Below the pieces are notes generated by a model. It saw only the letters and a list, made by a program, of their open reading frames with translations. It made no database searches and had not been told where the DNA came from. Position numbers and translations under genes: made by a program. A DNA stretch of 64,000 nucleotides from Burkholderia sp. BCC0506 (GTDB lineage Bacteria > Pseudomonadota > Gammaproteobacteria > Burkholderiales > Burkholderiaceae): positions 186,001-250,000 of the forward strand of contig NZ_CADFEN010000012.1 in NCBI RefSeq assembly GCF_902833145.1, given 5' to 3'. Of the stretch, positions 57,536 through 64,000 are shown piece after piece (the first letter of the stretch is position 1; each line of letters opens with the position of its first letter).

Positions 57536-58819
57536 TCACGCATGCGGCCGGTCCAGCGCCGCCGCGCCGGCTTCGCGTCCGGCCGCCAGCCCGAACGCGG
57601 CCGCCGCGCCGGCGAACGCGAACCCGACACCGCACACCGCGCTCCAGCCGCCCCATGCCCATGCGCTGCCTGCGAGCGCCGCACCCAGCGCGCCGCCGAC
57701 GAAGAACAGCCCGACGAACAGCCCGTTCAGGCGTCCGCGCGCGGCCGGATTCAGCAGGTTGATCGCGCGGCGGCCGATCGTCTGGTCGACGATCACGCCT
57801 GCGTCGAGCAGCGCCGCGCCGCCGGCCAGCAGCGCGAGCGCGACGCCGCGATGCGCATGCGTATCGAAGCCGAACCAGCCGGCGCCGGCGACGCCGAGCA
57901 CGACGAGCGCCGCGAGCATCGTGCCGTGCGCGAGCCGCTGCGCGGTCGGGCCGTGGCCGCGGTCGCCCGCGCGGCCGGCGAGCGGCGTGACGATCGCGCC
58001 GCTCGCGCCGGCGAATGCGAACAGCGCGATCCCGTGCAGGTCGAGCGCGAACGGCGGCTGTGCGAGCCGCAGCCCGACGGCGGTCCAGAACGCGCTGAAC
58101 GCCGCCATCGCGAGCGCGGCCGACAGCGCATGCCGGCGCAGCACCGGCTCGTCGGCGAGCAGGCGTCCCATCGACGCGAGCAACGCGCGATAGCCGGCCG
58201 TGATCGACGGCGTGCGCGCCGGCAGGCGCAGCGCGAGCACGACGGCGATCGCCGCGTTCGCGAGCGCGGCAAGCAGATAGAACGCGCGCCAGCCGGCCGA
58301 GCCCGCGATCAGGCTCGCGAGCGGCCGCGACAGCAGGATCCCGAGCATCAGCCCGCTCATCACGTTGCCGACCGCGCGGCCGCGCTCGGCTTCGGGCGCC
58401 ATCGACGCGGCCATCGGCACGAGCATCTGGATCACGCTCGACGCGGCGCCGGCCGTGAGCGTCGCGAGCAGGAACACGACGCCCGATTGCGTGAAGGCGG
58501 GCGGCGCGAGCGCCGCCGCGCAGACGGCGAGCGTCGCGACGATCAGGCGGCGGTTCTCGAGCAGGTCGACGAGCGGCACGAGCAACGCGAGTCCGGCCGC
58601 GTAGCCGAGCTGGGGCAGCATCGCGACGAGGCCGGCGAGGCCGGGCGGCAGGTGCAGATCCGCGCTGATCGGGCCGGTCAGCGGTTGCGCGGCGAACAGG
58701 TCCATCACGATCACGCCGACCGTCGCGGCGAAGAACAGCGTCATGCCGGTGCTCAGCACGGGCGGCGCGGCGACGGACGGGGAAACGGGGGCGGAGCAAC
58801 GGTTGGCAGGGCAGTTCAT
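57536..58819 (-). CDS. Major facilitator superfamily transporter
   Basis: This transporter of 427 aa has 12 helices of the drug-efflux type (FFAATVGVIVMDLFAAQPLTGPI, in part; VPMAASMAPEAERGRAVGNVMSGLMLGILLSRPLAS, in part, resembling motif A/C of YnfM-like proteins). The substrate is unknown. It is divergent from a LysR gene, 96 bp apart, which probably controls it. Confidence 0.9.
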   Translation of the reverse strand: MNCPANRCSAPVSPSVAAPPVLSTGMTLFFAATVGVIVMDLFAAQPLTGPISADLHLPPGLAGLVAMLPQLGYAAGLALLVPLVDLLENRRLIVATLAVCAAALAPPAFTQSGVVFLLATLTAGAASSVIQMLVPMAASMAPEAERGRAVGNVMSGLMLGILLSRPLASLIAGSAGWRAFYLLAALANAAIAVVLALRLPARTPSITAGYRALLASMGRLLADEPVLRRHALSAALAMAAFSAFWTAVGLRLAQPPFALDLHGIALFAFAGASGAIVTPLAGRAGDRGHGPTAQRLAHGTMLAALVVLGVAGAGWFGFDTHAHRGVALALLAGGAALLDAGVIVDQTIGRRAINLLNPAARGRLNGLFVGLFFVGGALGAALAGSAWAWGGWSAVCGVGFAFAGAAAAFGLAAGREAGAAALDRPHA

Positions 58820-58869
58820 TGCAAACCAAGGGGGAAGTCGAAGGAACTCCCATCCTAGGCGCCCGATGT

Positions 58870-58908
58870 TTATGCGACAATTGAAATATGTCTAACATGA
58901 TTATGCGA
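58870..58908. promoter_or_regulatory. Two TTATGCGA direct repeats in the MFS/LysR gap
   Basis: TTATGCGA occurs at 58870-58877 and 58901-58908, 31 bp apart, which is about three helical turns. The gap also holds ATGT-N4-ACAT (58887-58898), a T-N11-A type LysR box candidate. Together they are likely the regulator's binding region. Confidence 0.5.
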
Positions 58909-58915
58909 GTTTGTT

Positions 58916-59845
58916 TTGAATACGCGTGATCTCCAGGCGTTCGTCGCGGTCGTCGACAGCGGATCGATGGTCGCCGCGGCCGCGAAGCTCCACCTGACGC
59001 AGCCGGGCCTGACGCGGCGTGTGCAGAACCTCGAAACGCTGCTCGGCGTGCCGCTGCTCGAACGTCAGAGCAAGCCGCTGAAGCCGACCGCGGCGGGGCG
59101 CGACGTCTATGCGCTCGCGCGCAACGTGCTCGGCGCGGTCGACGAACTGATGGCGGCCGGCGCGCCGGACAGCGAGCCGTCCGGCGAGTTGCGCATCGGC
59201 GTGCCGCCGTTCCTGTCCGAGCTCGCGCTGGAGCGGCCGATCGACCGGCTGCGCGACGCGTTTCCGCGCCTCACGCTGCGCGTGACGGCCGGCTGGTCCC
59301 CCGCGCTGGTGCAGGGTATCGAGCGCGGTGCGCTCGACGTCGCGACCGTGATGGTGCCGGCGAGCGCGGCGCTGCCCGACGCGTTGACGGCGACGCTGCT
59401 CGCCACGCAGCCGACGGTGCTCGTCGCCGCGCGCGATTTCCCGCTGCCGGACGGCCCGCTGTCGCTCGATACGCTGTCGGGTTTTCCGTGGGTGCTGAGC
59501 CAGGACGGCTGCGGGATGCGTTCGGCGCTGAGCCGCGCGCTCGGCGCGGCCGGGCTGCCGTTCGACGTCGCGGTCGAGGCCTTCGGCTCGGAGCTGCAGT
59601 TGTCGCTCGTCGCGCGCGGCGCCGGGATCGGGATCGCCGCGCCGAACGCGCTCGCGCGCAGCGCGCATCGCGATGCGCTGAGGGTGGTGGAGACGGCGGG
59701 GCTGGAAACGCGGATCAACGTGTGGATCGTGCACGGCACGTTGCCGGGCCGGCTGATGCGGCCGGTCGCGCTGCTGCGCGACGCGCTGGGCGAGGTGCTC
59801 GAACGCGAGAATGGAAAGGGGTCAGGCGCCGTGACGCCGAACTAG
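58916..59845 (+). CDS. LysR-family transcriptional regulator
   Basis: This regulator of 309 aa has helix-turn-helix LQAFVAVVDSGSMVAAAAKLHLTQPGLTRRVQNLETLLG (in part) and a binding domain (GELRIGVPPFLSELALERPI). The TTG at 58916 starts MNTRDLQAF; there is no strong binding site. It is divergent from the MFS gene and is its likely regulator. Confidence 0.92.
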   Translation: MNTRDLQAFVAVVDSGSMVAAAAKLHLTQPGLTRRVQNLETLLGVPLLERQSKPLKPTAAGRDVYALARNVLGAVDELMAAGAPDSEPSGELRIGVPPFLSELALERPIDRLRDAFPRLTLRVTAGWSPALVQGIERGALDVATVMVPASAALPDALTATLLATQPTVLVAARDFPLPDGPLSLDTLSGFPWVLSQDGCGMRSALSRALGAAGLPFDVAVEAFGSELQLSLVARGAGIGIAAPNALARSAHRDALRVVETAGLETRINVWIVHGTLPGRLMRPVALLRDALGEVLERENGKGSGAVTPN

Positions 59846-59888
59846 AGGCGGCGTTCGAGGGAAAATCCTTATTTTCTCTACGGAAATG

Positions 59889-59917
59889 TTGCATTGCGGA
59901 AACCGATTCGCTATAGT
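59889..59917 (+). promoter_or_regulatory. Promoter of the candidate small RNA
   Basis: TTGCAT (59889-59894) and TATAGT (59912-59917) are separated by exactly 17 bp. Transcription should start near 59921-59924. No gene follows on this strand, only the short transcript ending at the terminator at 59956. Confidence 0.8.
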
Positions 59918-59920
59918 GAC

Positions 59921-59983
59921 ACCTGTCTCCTCCATGTCTCCTCTGATATGGATTCAGCCCGCCGCTTAGGCGGGCTTTTTTTT
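59921..59983 (+). ncRNA. Candidate small RNA with duplicated anti-Shine-Dalgarno motif
   Basis: This transcript would be about 60 nt, between a good promoter (59889-59917) and an intrinsic terminator. TGTCTCCTC occurs twice, at 59924-59932 and 59935-59943, in the single-stranded 5' part. CTCCTC is complementary to GAGGAG ribosome-binding sites. The 3' end is an AGCCCGCC/GGCGGGCT hairpin with a long T-tract, suited to Hfq binding. It has no coding capacity. Targets would be mRNAs with strong Shine-Dalgarno sequences. Confidence 0.75.
59956..59983 (+). terminator. Rho-independent terminator of the small RNA
   Basis: AGCCCGCC (59956-59963) and GGCGGGCT (59969-59976) flank GCTTA, with eight T from 59976. 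It could also end the LysR transcript. Confidence 0.96.
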
Positions 59984-60029
59984 GCCTGCGATTGTGTCGC
60001 GGCGCGCCATCCGCCGGCTGCCGCCGCGC

Positions 60030-60860
60030 TCAGAACTTGTACGTCATCCCGACGTAGCTGATGATCGGGTCTGCCTTCAGGTCCGATTTCGACTCGGCGA
60101 GCACCGAGCCGTCGGCTGCCTTGATCGTCACCGTCGACGTCGTCTTCAGCGGGATGTAGGTGACCGACGCCACCAGCCCGAAGTGTTCCGTCATGTTGTA
60201 CTGCAGGCCCGCGTTGAACACCGGCTGCCAGGACGACGACGCCTTCGCCTCCACCGAGGTCGTGCCCGGCTTGCCCGCGCCCGCGGCGAGGATCGCGCCG
60301 AGGTTGTCCTGCGTCTGCTTGATGAAGTTCGTGTTGAGCTGCAGGTCGCTGAACCAGTTGTACGACACGCCGAGGCCGAGGAACGGCCGGAACTTCGCGT
60401 TTGCCTGCCCGAAGTAGTACTGAAAGATCATCGCCGGGCTCCACTGCCGCACGCTTTTCACGATCGGGTTGACCGACGCCAGCCCGATGTTCTGCGTGCC
60501 GAGCGCGCCGGCCGGGCCGGGCGGCTTGATCGTGCCCCGGCCCGACACCTTGAACACCGGCGGCACGCCGGCCACCGACGTCACCGCGATGTGGTCGGTC
60601 AGGAAGTGGCTGACCGTCAGGCCGACCGTGTCGGCGCCGCTCGTATGCAGCCCGGTGCCCGGCGACGTGAACGACGGCGGCAGCCGCAGCGGCGTGTTGA
60701 TCGGCGTCGGCGCGACGTTGGTCGTCATCGGCGTGCTGCTTTGCTGCGGCATGATGTGGAACCAGCCCAGCGTGACGACGTTGCTGCCGGCGCTCTGCGC
60801 GTGCGCCGCCAGCGGCGCCACGGCGGCGGCTGCCGCCGCGCAGAGAAGGGTTTTCTTCAT
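60030..60860 (-). CDS. OmpW-family outer-membrane protein
   Basis: This is a small beta-barrel porin of 276 aa. The signal peptide ends AHA. The mature protein has alternating amphipathic strands with FRPFLGLGVSYNWFSD and HFGLVASVTYIPLKTT, and ends ISYVGMTYKF with the C-terminal Phe used for BAM-dependent assembly. The start may instead be GTG 60863, which is better spaced from GGAGGG. It is last in a minus-strand set with two related lipoproteins, 18 bp downstream of the second. Confidence 0.88.
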   Translation of the reverse strand: MKKTLLCAAAAAAVAPLAAHAQSAGSNVVTLGWFHIMPQQSSTPMTTNVAPTPINTPLRLPPSFTSPGTGLHTSGADTVGLTVSHFLTDHIAVTSVAGVPPVFKVSGRGTIKPPGPAGALGTQNIGLASVNPIVKSVRQWSPAMIFQYYFGQANAKFRPFLGLGVSYNWFSDLQLNTNFIKQTQDNLGAILAAGAGKPGTTSVEAKASSSWQPVFNAGLQYNMTEHFGLVASVTYIPLKTTSTVTIKAADGSVLAESKSDLKADPIISYVGMTYKF

Positions 60861-60878
60861 CACGGCTTGTCCCTCCGC

Positions 60879-62120
60879 TTACTGGACGAATGCGCCGATC
60901 GTGAAATACGGCGTCGATCCCGCGTTGTCGAGGAAACCGAACACGCCACCCGTGAAGATGAACTTGCCGGTCGGCGACGTGCTGCCCGAACCCGTGTGGA
61001 TCGTCGTGACCGTGCCCGGCACCTTCTGCGTGTAGTCGAGATCGAGCGCGGTCGCGAGCGACGCCTGCGACGGCTGGAACGGATCGAGCAGCGTGGCCTG
61101 CTTGTCGATCAGCGCGGTGGTCCGGTAATCGAACTGGCTGTCGACGCCGATGTACTCGCCGTTTTGCGAGCCGGCCGCGATGGCCGTCTGCGGCGCGAGG
61201 ATCGAGATGCTCGATTCGTCGTCGGCGGTCAGACCCGGCACGCCGTTGCTGTCGGGCGTCGGGTTCGGGTTCGCGACACCCGTGCGCACGAGGATCGGCA
61301 CGAGCTGGTTGCGCAGCTTGCCGACGATCATGAAGCCCTTGCCCTGCGGCGTGGCCGACAGCGTCGGCTTCAGCTGGCTCGCGTAGTTGTTCGACTGGAA
61401 CGCGCCGCTGCCGTCGGCCGACTGCACGAAGTTCGTGCCCTGCTGCACGCACGCGCCGCCCGCGAACTGGCCGGTCGTGTCGCATTTGGTCCACGTGCCG
61501 TCCGCGTTGATCGTCACCTTCGCGTCGATCGACGCCGGCGCGAATTTCTGCGACGGCACTTCGCCGAAGCCGATGTGGCTGTACGTGCCCGCAACCTTCG
61601 TGATGTCGGTTTCGATCGACGAGAAGCCGATGAACGGGTAGTACGGGAATTTCGTGTCGGGCACCGCGGCCTGGCCGAGCACGCCGTCGAACTGGATCTC
61701 CTTGCCGGGAATCGTGCCGCCCGCGACGCCGAAGCCGACGAAGATGCGCGCCGGACGCGACGCGTCGAGGCTCGCGCCGTTCAGGCGGAACGCGCACTGG
61801 TTCAGCTTGTTGGTCGGCAGCAGCGTTTCCTGCGTGAGCGTGCCGCTGTCGACGGTGCCCGCGCGGGTCGGCGTGACGGTGCCGGTCTTTTGCGGCACCG
61901 CCGATTCGACATAGGTGACCTGCCAGGTCATCTTGGTCGTGTCGAGCTGGACCTTCGCGAGTTCGCCGCTGCCCGCGCCGCCCGTAAACACGGTGTTGTA
62001 GTCGAGCGTGGCGGGGCAAAGCCGGTCTTCGACGAGCGGGGGCGGATTGTCGCTGCCGCCGCCGCATGCGGAAAGAAGGGGGGCGGCAAGGGCCGCCGCC
62101 AGAATGAGGTTGCGCTTCAT
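60879..62120 (-). CDS. DUF2957-like lipoprotein (second copy)
   Basis: This lipoprotein of 413 aa has lipobox LLSAC followed by GGGSDNPPP. The body is beta-rich, with NTVFTGGAGSGEL and KTGTVTPTRAGTVDSGTLT. It matches its upstream neighbour at many places, so the two arose by duplication. I assign DUF2957 from memory; the function is unknown. Its stop lies 18 bp before the OmpW start, suggesting a joint outer-membrane role. Confidence 0.78.
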   Translation of the reverse strand: MKRNLILAAALAAPLLSACGGGSDNPPPLVEDRLCPATLDYNTVFTGGAGSGELAKVQLDTTKMTWQVTYVESAVPQKTGTVTPTRAGTVDSGTLTQETLLPTNKLNQCAFRLNGASLDASRPARIFVGFGVAGGTIPGKEIQFDGVLGQAAVPDTKFPYYPFIGFSSIETDITKVAGTYSHIGFGEVPSQKFAPASIDAKVTINADGTWTKCDTTGQFAGGACVQQGTNFVQSADGSGAFQSNNYASQLKPTLSATPQGKGFMIVGKLRNQLVPILVRTGVANPNPTPDSNGVPGLTADDESSISILAPQTAIAAGSQNGEYIGVDSQFDYRTTALIDKQATLLDPFQPSQASLATALDLDYTQKVPGTVTTIHTGSGSTSPTGKFIFTGGVFGFLDNAGSTPYFTIGAFVQ

Positions 62121-62267
62121 GTTGCTCCTCCAGATTTGTCTTGTGCGGCGGCCAGCTCCCTGTCGGCCGCTTCTGTTTGGTCGTGCTCGTCCTGCTTGCG
62201 CCGTGCCGAGCGCCTTCGTGCCATCCCTGCGTCACGCGGCGGCGGGCCGGCCGCCGCCGCGTCCCCG

Positions 62268-63698
62268 TTACTTGCTGATCTGCGCGCCCACGCCGAAGTA
62301 CGGTGTCGACGACGTCGTCGAATTCGCCGACGTCGACGTGACGCCGCCGTTCACCGTGCCTTGGATCAGCGCCGCGTACAGCCCGCCCGTCGCGATCACC
62401 ACGCCCGATGCGGACGGGTAGCTCGCGCCGCTCGGCGGGGTGGTCGTCGTGTTCAGCAGGCCCGGCGTCGTCTGCCCGTAGTCGAGCGTGAAGCCGTCTT
62501 CCTCGGCCTGCGTGGACGGGTTGATGAACGACGCGTTGCTGCCGCGGATCAGCGCGGCCGTGTACTTGAAGTTCGAGTCCGCGCCCGCGTAGCCGCCGTC
62601 GATCGCGCCCGACGTGATCGCCGTCGCCGCGCCGAGCACCGCGATGCCCGATTCGTCGTCGACCTTTGCATCGGTGTGCAACGGCGCCGTGCCGAGGTTC
62701 ACATAGCCCGTGCGCACGATCACCGGCACCGTCGCGCCGTTGAGCTGGCCGATCACCATGTGCGCGGTGGCCGACTTGCCGGTCGCGCCGATCAGCGGCA
62801 GCTTCGTTTGCGGCAGGATCTGCGGGGCCTGCGTGCTGTCGAGGTAGCCGCCGGCCGCTGCATTCACCGTCCACGGATTGCCGGTCGTCTGGCAACTGCC
62901 GGAGGACGACGTGCACGCGCCGTTCGCATCGAACGTCTCGCTGGAGTTGATGCCCTTCGTCGCGTAGTTGCCCGACGGCACGAGGTGATAGATCAGCGCG
63001 TTGTACGTGCCCGGCAGCTTCGTCAGGTCGGTCGTCGTGTTCGCGAAGCCGAGGAACGGATAGAAGTCGAAGTGGCGATTGGGCACCTGGCCGACGTTCT
63101 GGAATACCGGGAGGCCGACCACGCTGATCGTCAGCCCGTCGTACTGAACCGTCGCGCCGGGAATGCCGCCGCCCGCCACGCCCATGCCGACCAGCAGCAT
63201 CGGCGGGTTCGCCTGGTTGAAGTCGGCGGCCGTCGAATAGGTCGAGCCGTCCGGTGCGGTGCCCGTGCCCGGCGTGAGGACGAACGCGCAGCGCGTCTGC
63301 TCGGCGGTCGGCAGCGTGCCGGTCGGCGGGTGGACGACCTTGCCGGTGATCGTCGTGCCGGCGCGGCTCGGCGTGACGGTGCCCGTCTTCAGCGGAATCG
63401 GCGATTCGAGCCACTTGAGCGTGTACGTCATCGCGACCGCGTCGATGTTGACGCTGACGATCTCGCCGCTACCCGCGCCGCCGAGGTACGTGCTCTTCAC
63501 GATGTCCGCGGTGGCCGGGCACAGTGCGCCGTTGATGGGCTGCGAAGGCGGCGGCCCTTGCGTGCCGCAGCTCGAGCCGGAACATTGGGGCGCATTGATC
63601 GGCGCGAGCGCGCCGCCGGAGTCCCCCCCACCACATGCAACCAGGAAAGGGGCAATGGCAAAGGCCGTTGCCACCCCCTTCGATAAGGCGTGCGACAT
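62268..63698 (-). CDS. DUF2957-like lipoprotein (first copy)
   Basis: This lipoprotein of 476 aa has lipobox FLVAC then GGGDSGG. STYLGGAGSGEIVSVNID and PLKTGTVTPSRAGTTITG mirror the second copy, and GVAGGGIPGATVQYDG matches its GVAGGTIPGKEIQFDG. It is longer by about 60 residues, with a Cys-rich linker (PQCSGSSCGTQ) after the lipid anchor. 147 bp separate it from the second copy. Confidence 0.78.
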   Translation of the reverse strand: MSHALSKGVATAFAIAPFLVACGGGDSGGALAPINAPQCSGSSCGTQGPPPSQPINGALCPATADIVKSTYLGGAGSGEIVSVNIDAVAMTYTLKWLESPIPLKTGTVTPSRAGTTITGKVVHPPTGTLPTAEQTRCAFVLTPGTGTAPDGSTYSTAADFNQANPPMLLVGMGVAGGGIPGATVQYDGLTISVVGLPVFQNVGQVPNRHFDFYPFLGFANTTTDLTKLPGTYNALIYHLVPSGNYATKGINSSETFDANGACTSSSGSCQTTGNPWTVNAAAGGYLDSTQAPQILPQTKLPLIGATGKSATAHMVIGQLNGATVPVIVRTGYVNLGTAPLHTDAKVDDESGIAVLGAATAITSGAIDGGYAGADSNFKYTAALIRGSNASFINPSTQAEEDGFTLDYGQTTPGLLNTTTTPPSGASYPSASGVVIATGGLYAALIQGTVNGGVTSTSANSTTSSTPYFGVGAQISK

Positions 63699-64000
63699 GC
63701 CGCTGTCTCCAATCGTTTAATTGTGCGAGCTAATGTCGCCGCCTTGATTTTTGCTGTCAATTGATGAACCCGTCTAAAAAAGACGATTGAAACGGGATCG
63801 GCGAATTGCTCCCTTGCGGGATAAGGCGGTTGGTAAGAATTTAAACGAACGGCAGGCCGCCGAAAGCTGCCGCAGTGGGGGATGCGCGACGCCTGGCACG
63901 CTCTCGCAGTGCCTTGCCGCGTATAACGGCAGCGTTTTAAATCGACGGTATCCGGTTTATCCCTATTCGGGATTGACTGGATAAAGAGCGGGCTGGGTTA
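63699..64000. other. Upstream region of the lipoprotein/OmpW set, to window end
   Basis: No gene is visible in these 302 bp. They are less GC-rich than average. A small inverted repeat CGTCT-AAAAA-AGACG lies at 63771-63785, about 75 bp before the lipoprotein start on the minus strand, and may be part of its promoter control. Confidence 0.5.

Noticed and set aside
59911-63414. Very long minus-strand frame, and 59982-63686 plus-strand frame, across the lipoprotein/OmpW set
   Set aside because: The plus-strand frame is repetitive Arg/Asp/Val-rich antisense; the minus-strand one is out of phase with three genes that have signal peptides and lipoboxes.

Overview
The window looks like chromosome 1 of a Burkholderia species, most likely of the Burkholderia cepacia complex. 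I infer this from the very high GC content with GC-rich third codon positions, from the gene order (motB-cheY-cheAW-mcp-cheRDB-cheY2-cheZ, then flhBA-flhF-flhG-fliA, then ahcY), and from families I know mainly from Burkholderia (DUF2844/DUF3443 pair, DUF2957 lipoproteins). No database search was possible, so family names rest on motifs and memory.

Bases 1-20,000 are the chemotaxis and flagellar regulon. It starts inside motB and runs through ten tightly packed genes to cheZ. A three-gene insert follows (two secreted proteins and a VOC protein), then the export/assembly block flhB, flhA, flhF, flhG and fliA, joined by 4-8 bp overlaps. Two features stand out here. FlhG has lost both lysines of the MinD-type P-loop, and the chemoreceptor keeps a C-terminal DWETF tether for CheR/CheB.

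Bases 20,000-23,000 are the activated-methyl cycle: an SAH riboswitch, ahcY, a small membrane protein and metF. From 23,000 to 34,400 there are mostly single metabolic or transport genes on both strands: amidase, dienelactone hydrolase, nitronate monooxygenase, LivK, MFS, HugZ-like, an H-NS protein, a cation efflux protein, an Lrp-type regulator, an exonuclease and a metallo-hydrolase. From 34,400 to 39,080 lies a conserved envelope block: rlpA behind a long structured leader, then rsmI divergent from yraN-diaA-dolP-cytochrome c, ending at tRNA-Ala(CGC).

Directly after the tRNA sits a compact four-gene module (39,300-43,080): a small ribbon-helix-helix-like protein, a PspA/IM30 protein, a YqiJ-like OB-fold membrane protein and a YqiK-type flotillin. 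It looks like an envelope-stress unit with its own palindromic operator. I found no integrase or repeated tRNA end beside it.

Bases 43,100-60,000 are accessory metabolism and transport: glucarate dehydratase and transporter, LysR/GST, a DUF2239 protein with a carotenoid-cleavage-type oxygenase behind a promoter flanked by 12-bp direct repeats, a four-gene MacAB-like exporter, a Mut7-C RNase-domain protein, a beta-hydroxyacid dehydrogenase, LysE, and MFS/LysR. At 59,890-59,983 there is a probable small RNA of about 60 nt with two copies of an anti-Shine-Dalgarno motif. The window ends with an outer-membrane set on the minus strand: two related lipoproteins and an OmpW-like porin.

The strongest candidates for undescribed biology are the small RNA (59,889-59,983), the PspA/flotillin module, the structured rlpA leader, the lysine-less FlhG and the pepsin-like DUF3443 lipoprotein.
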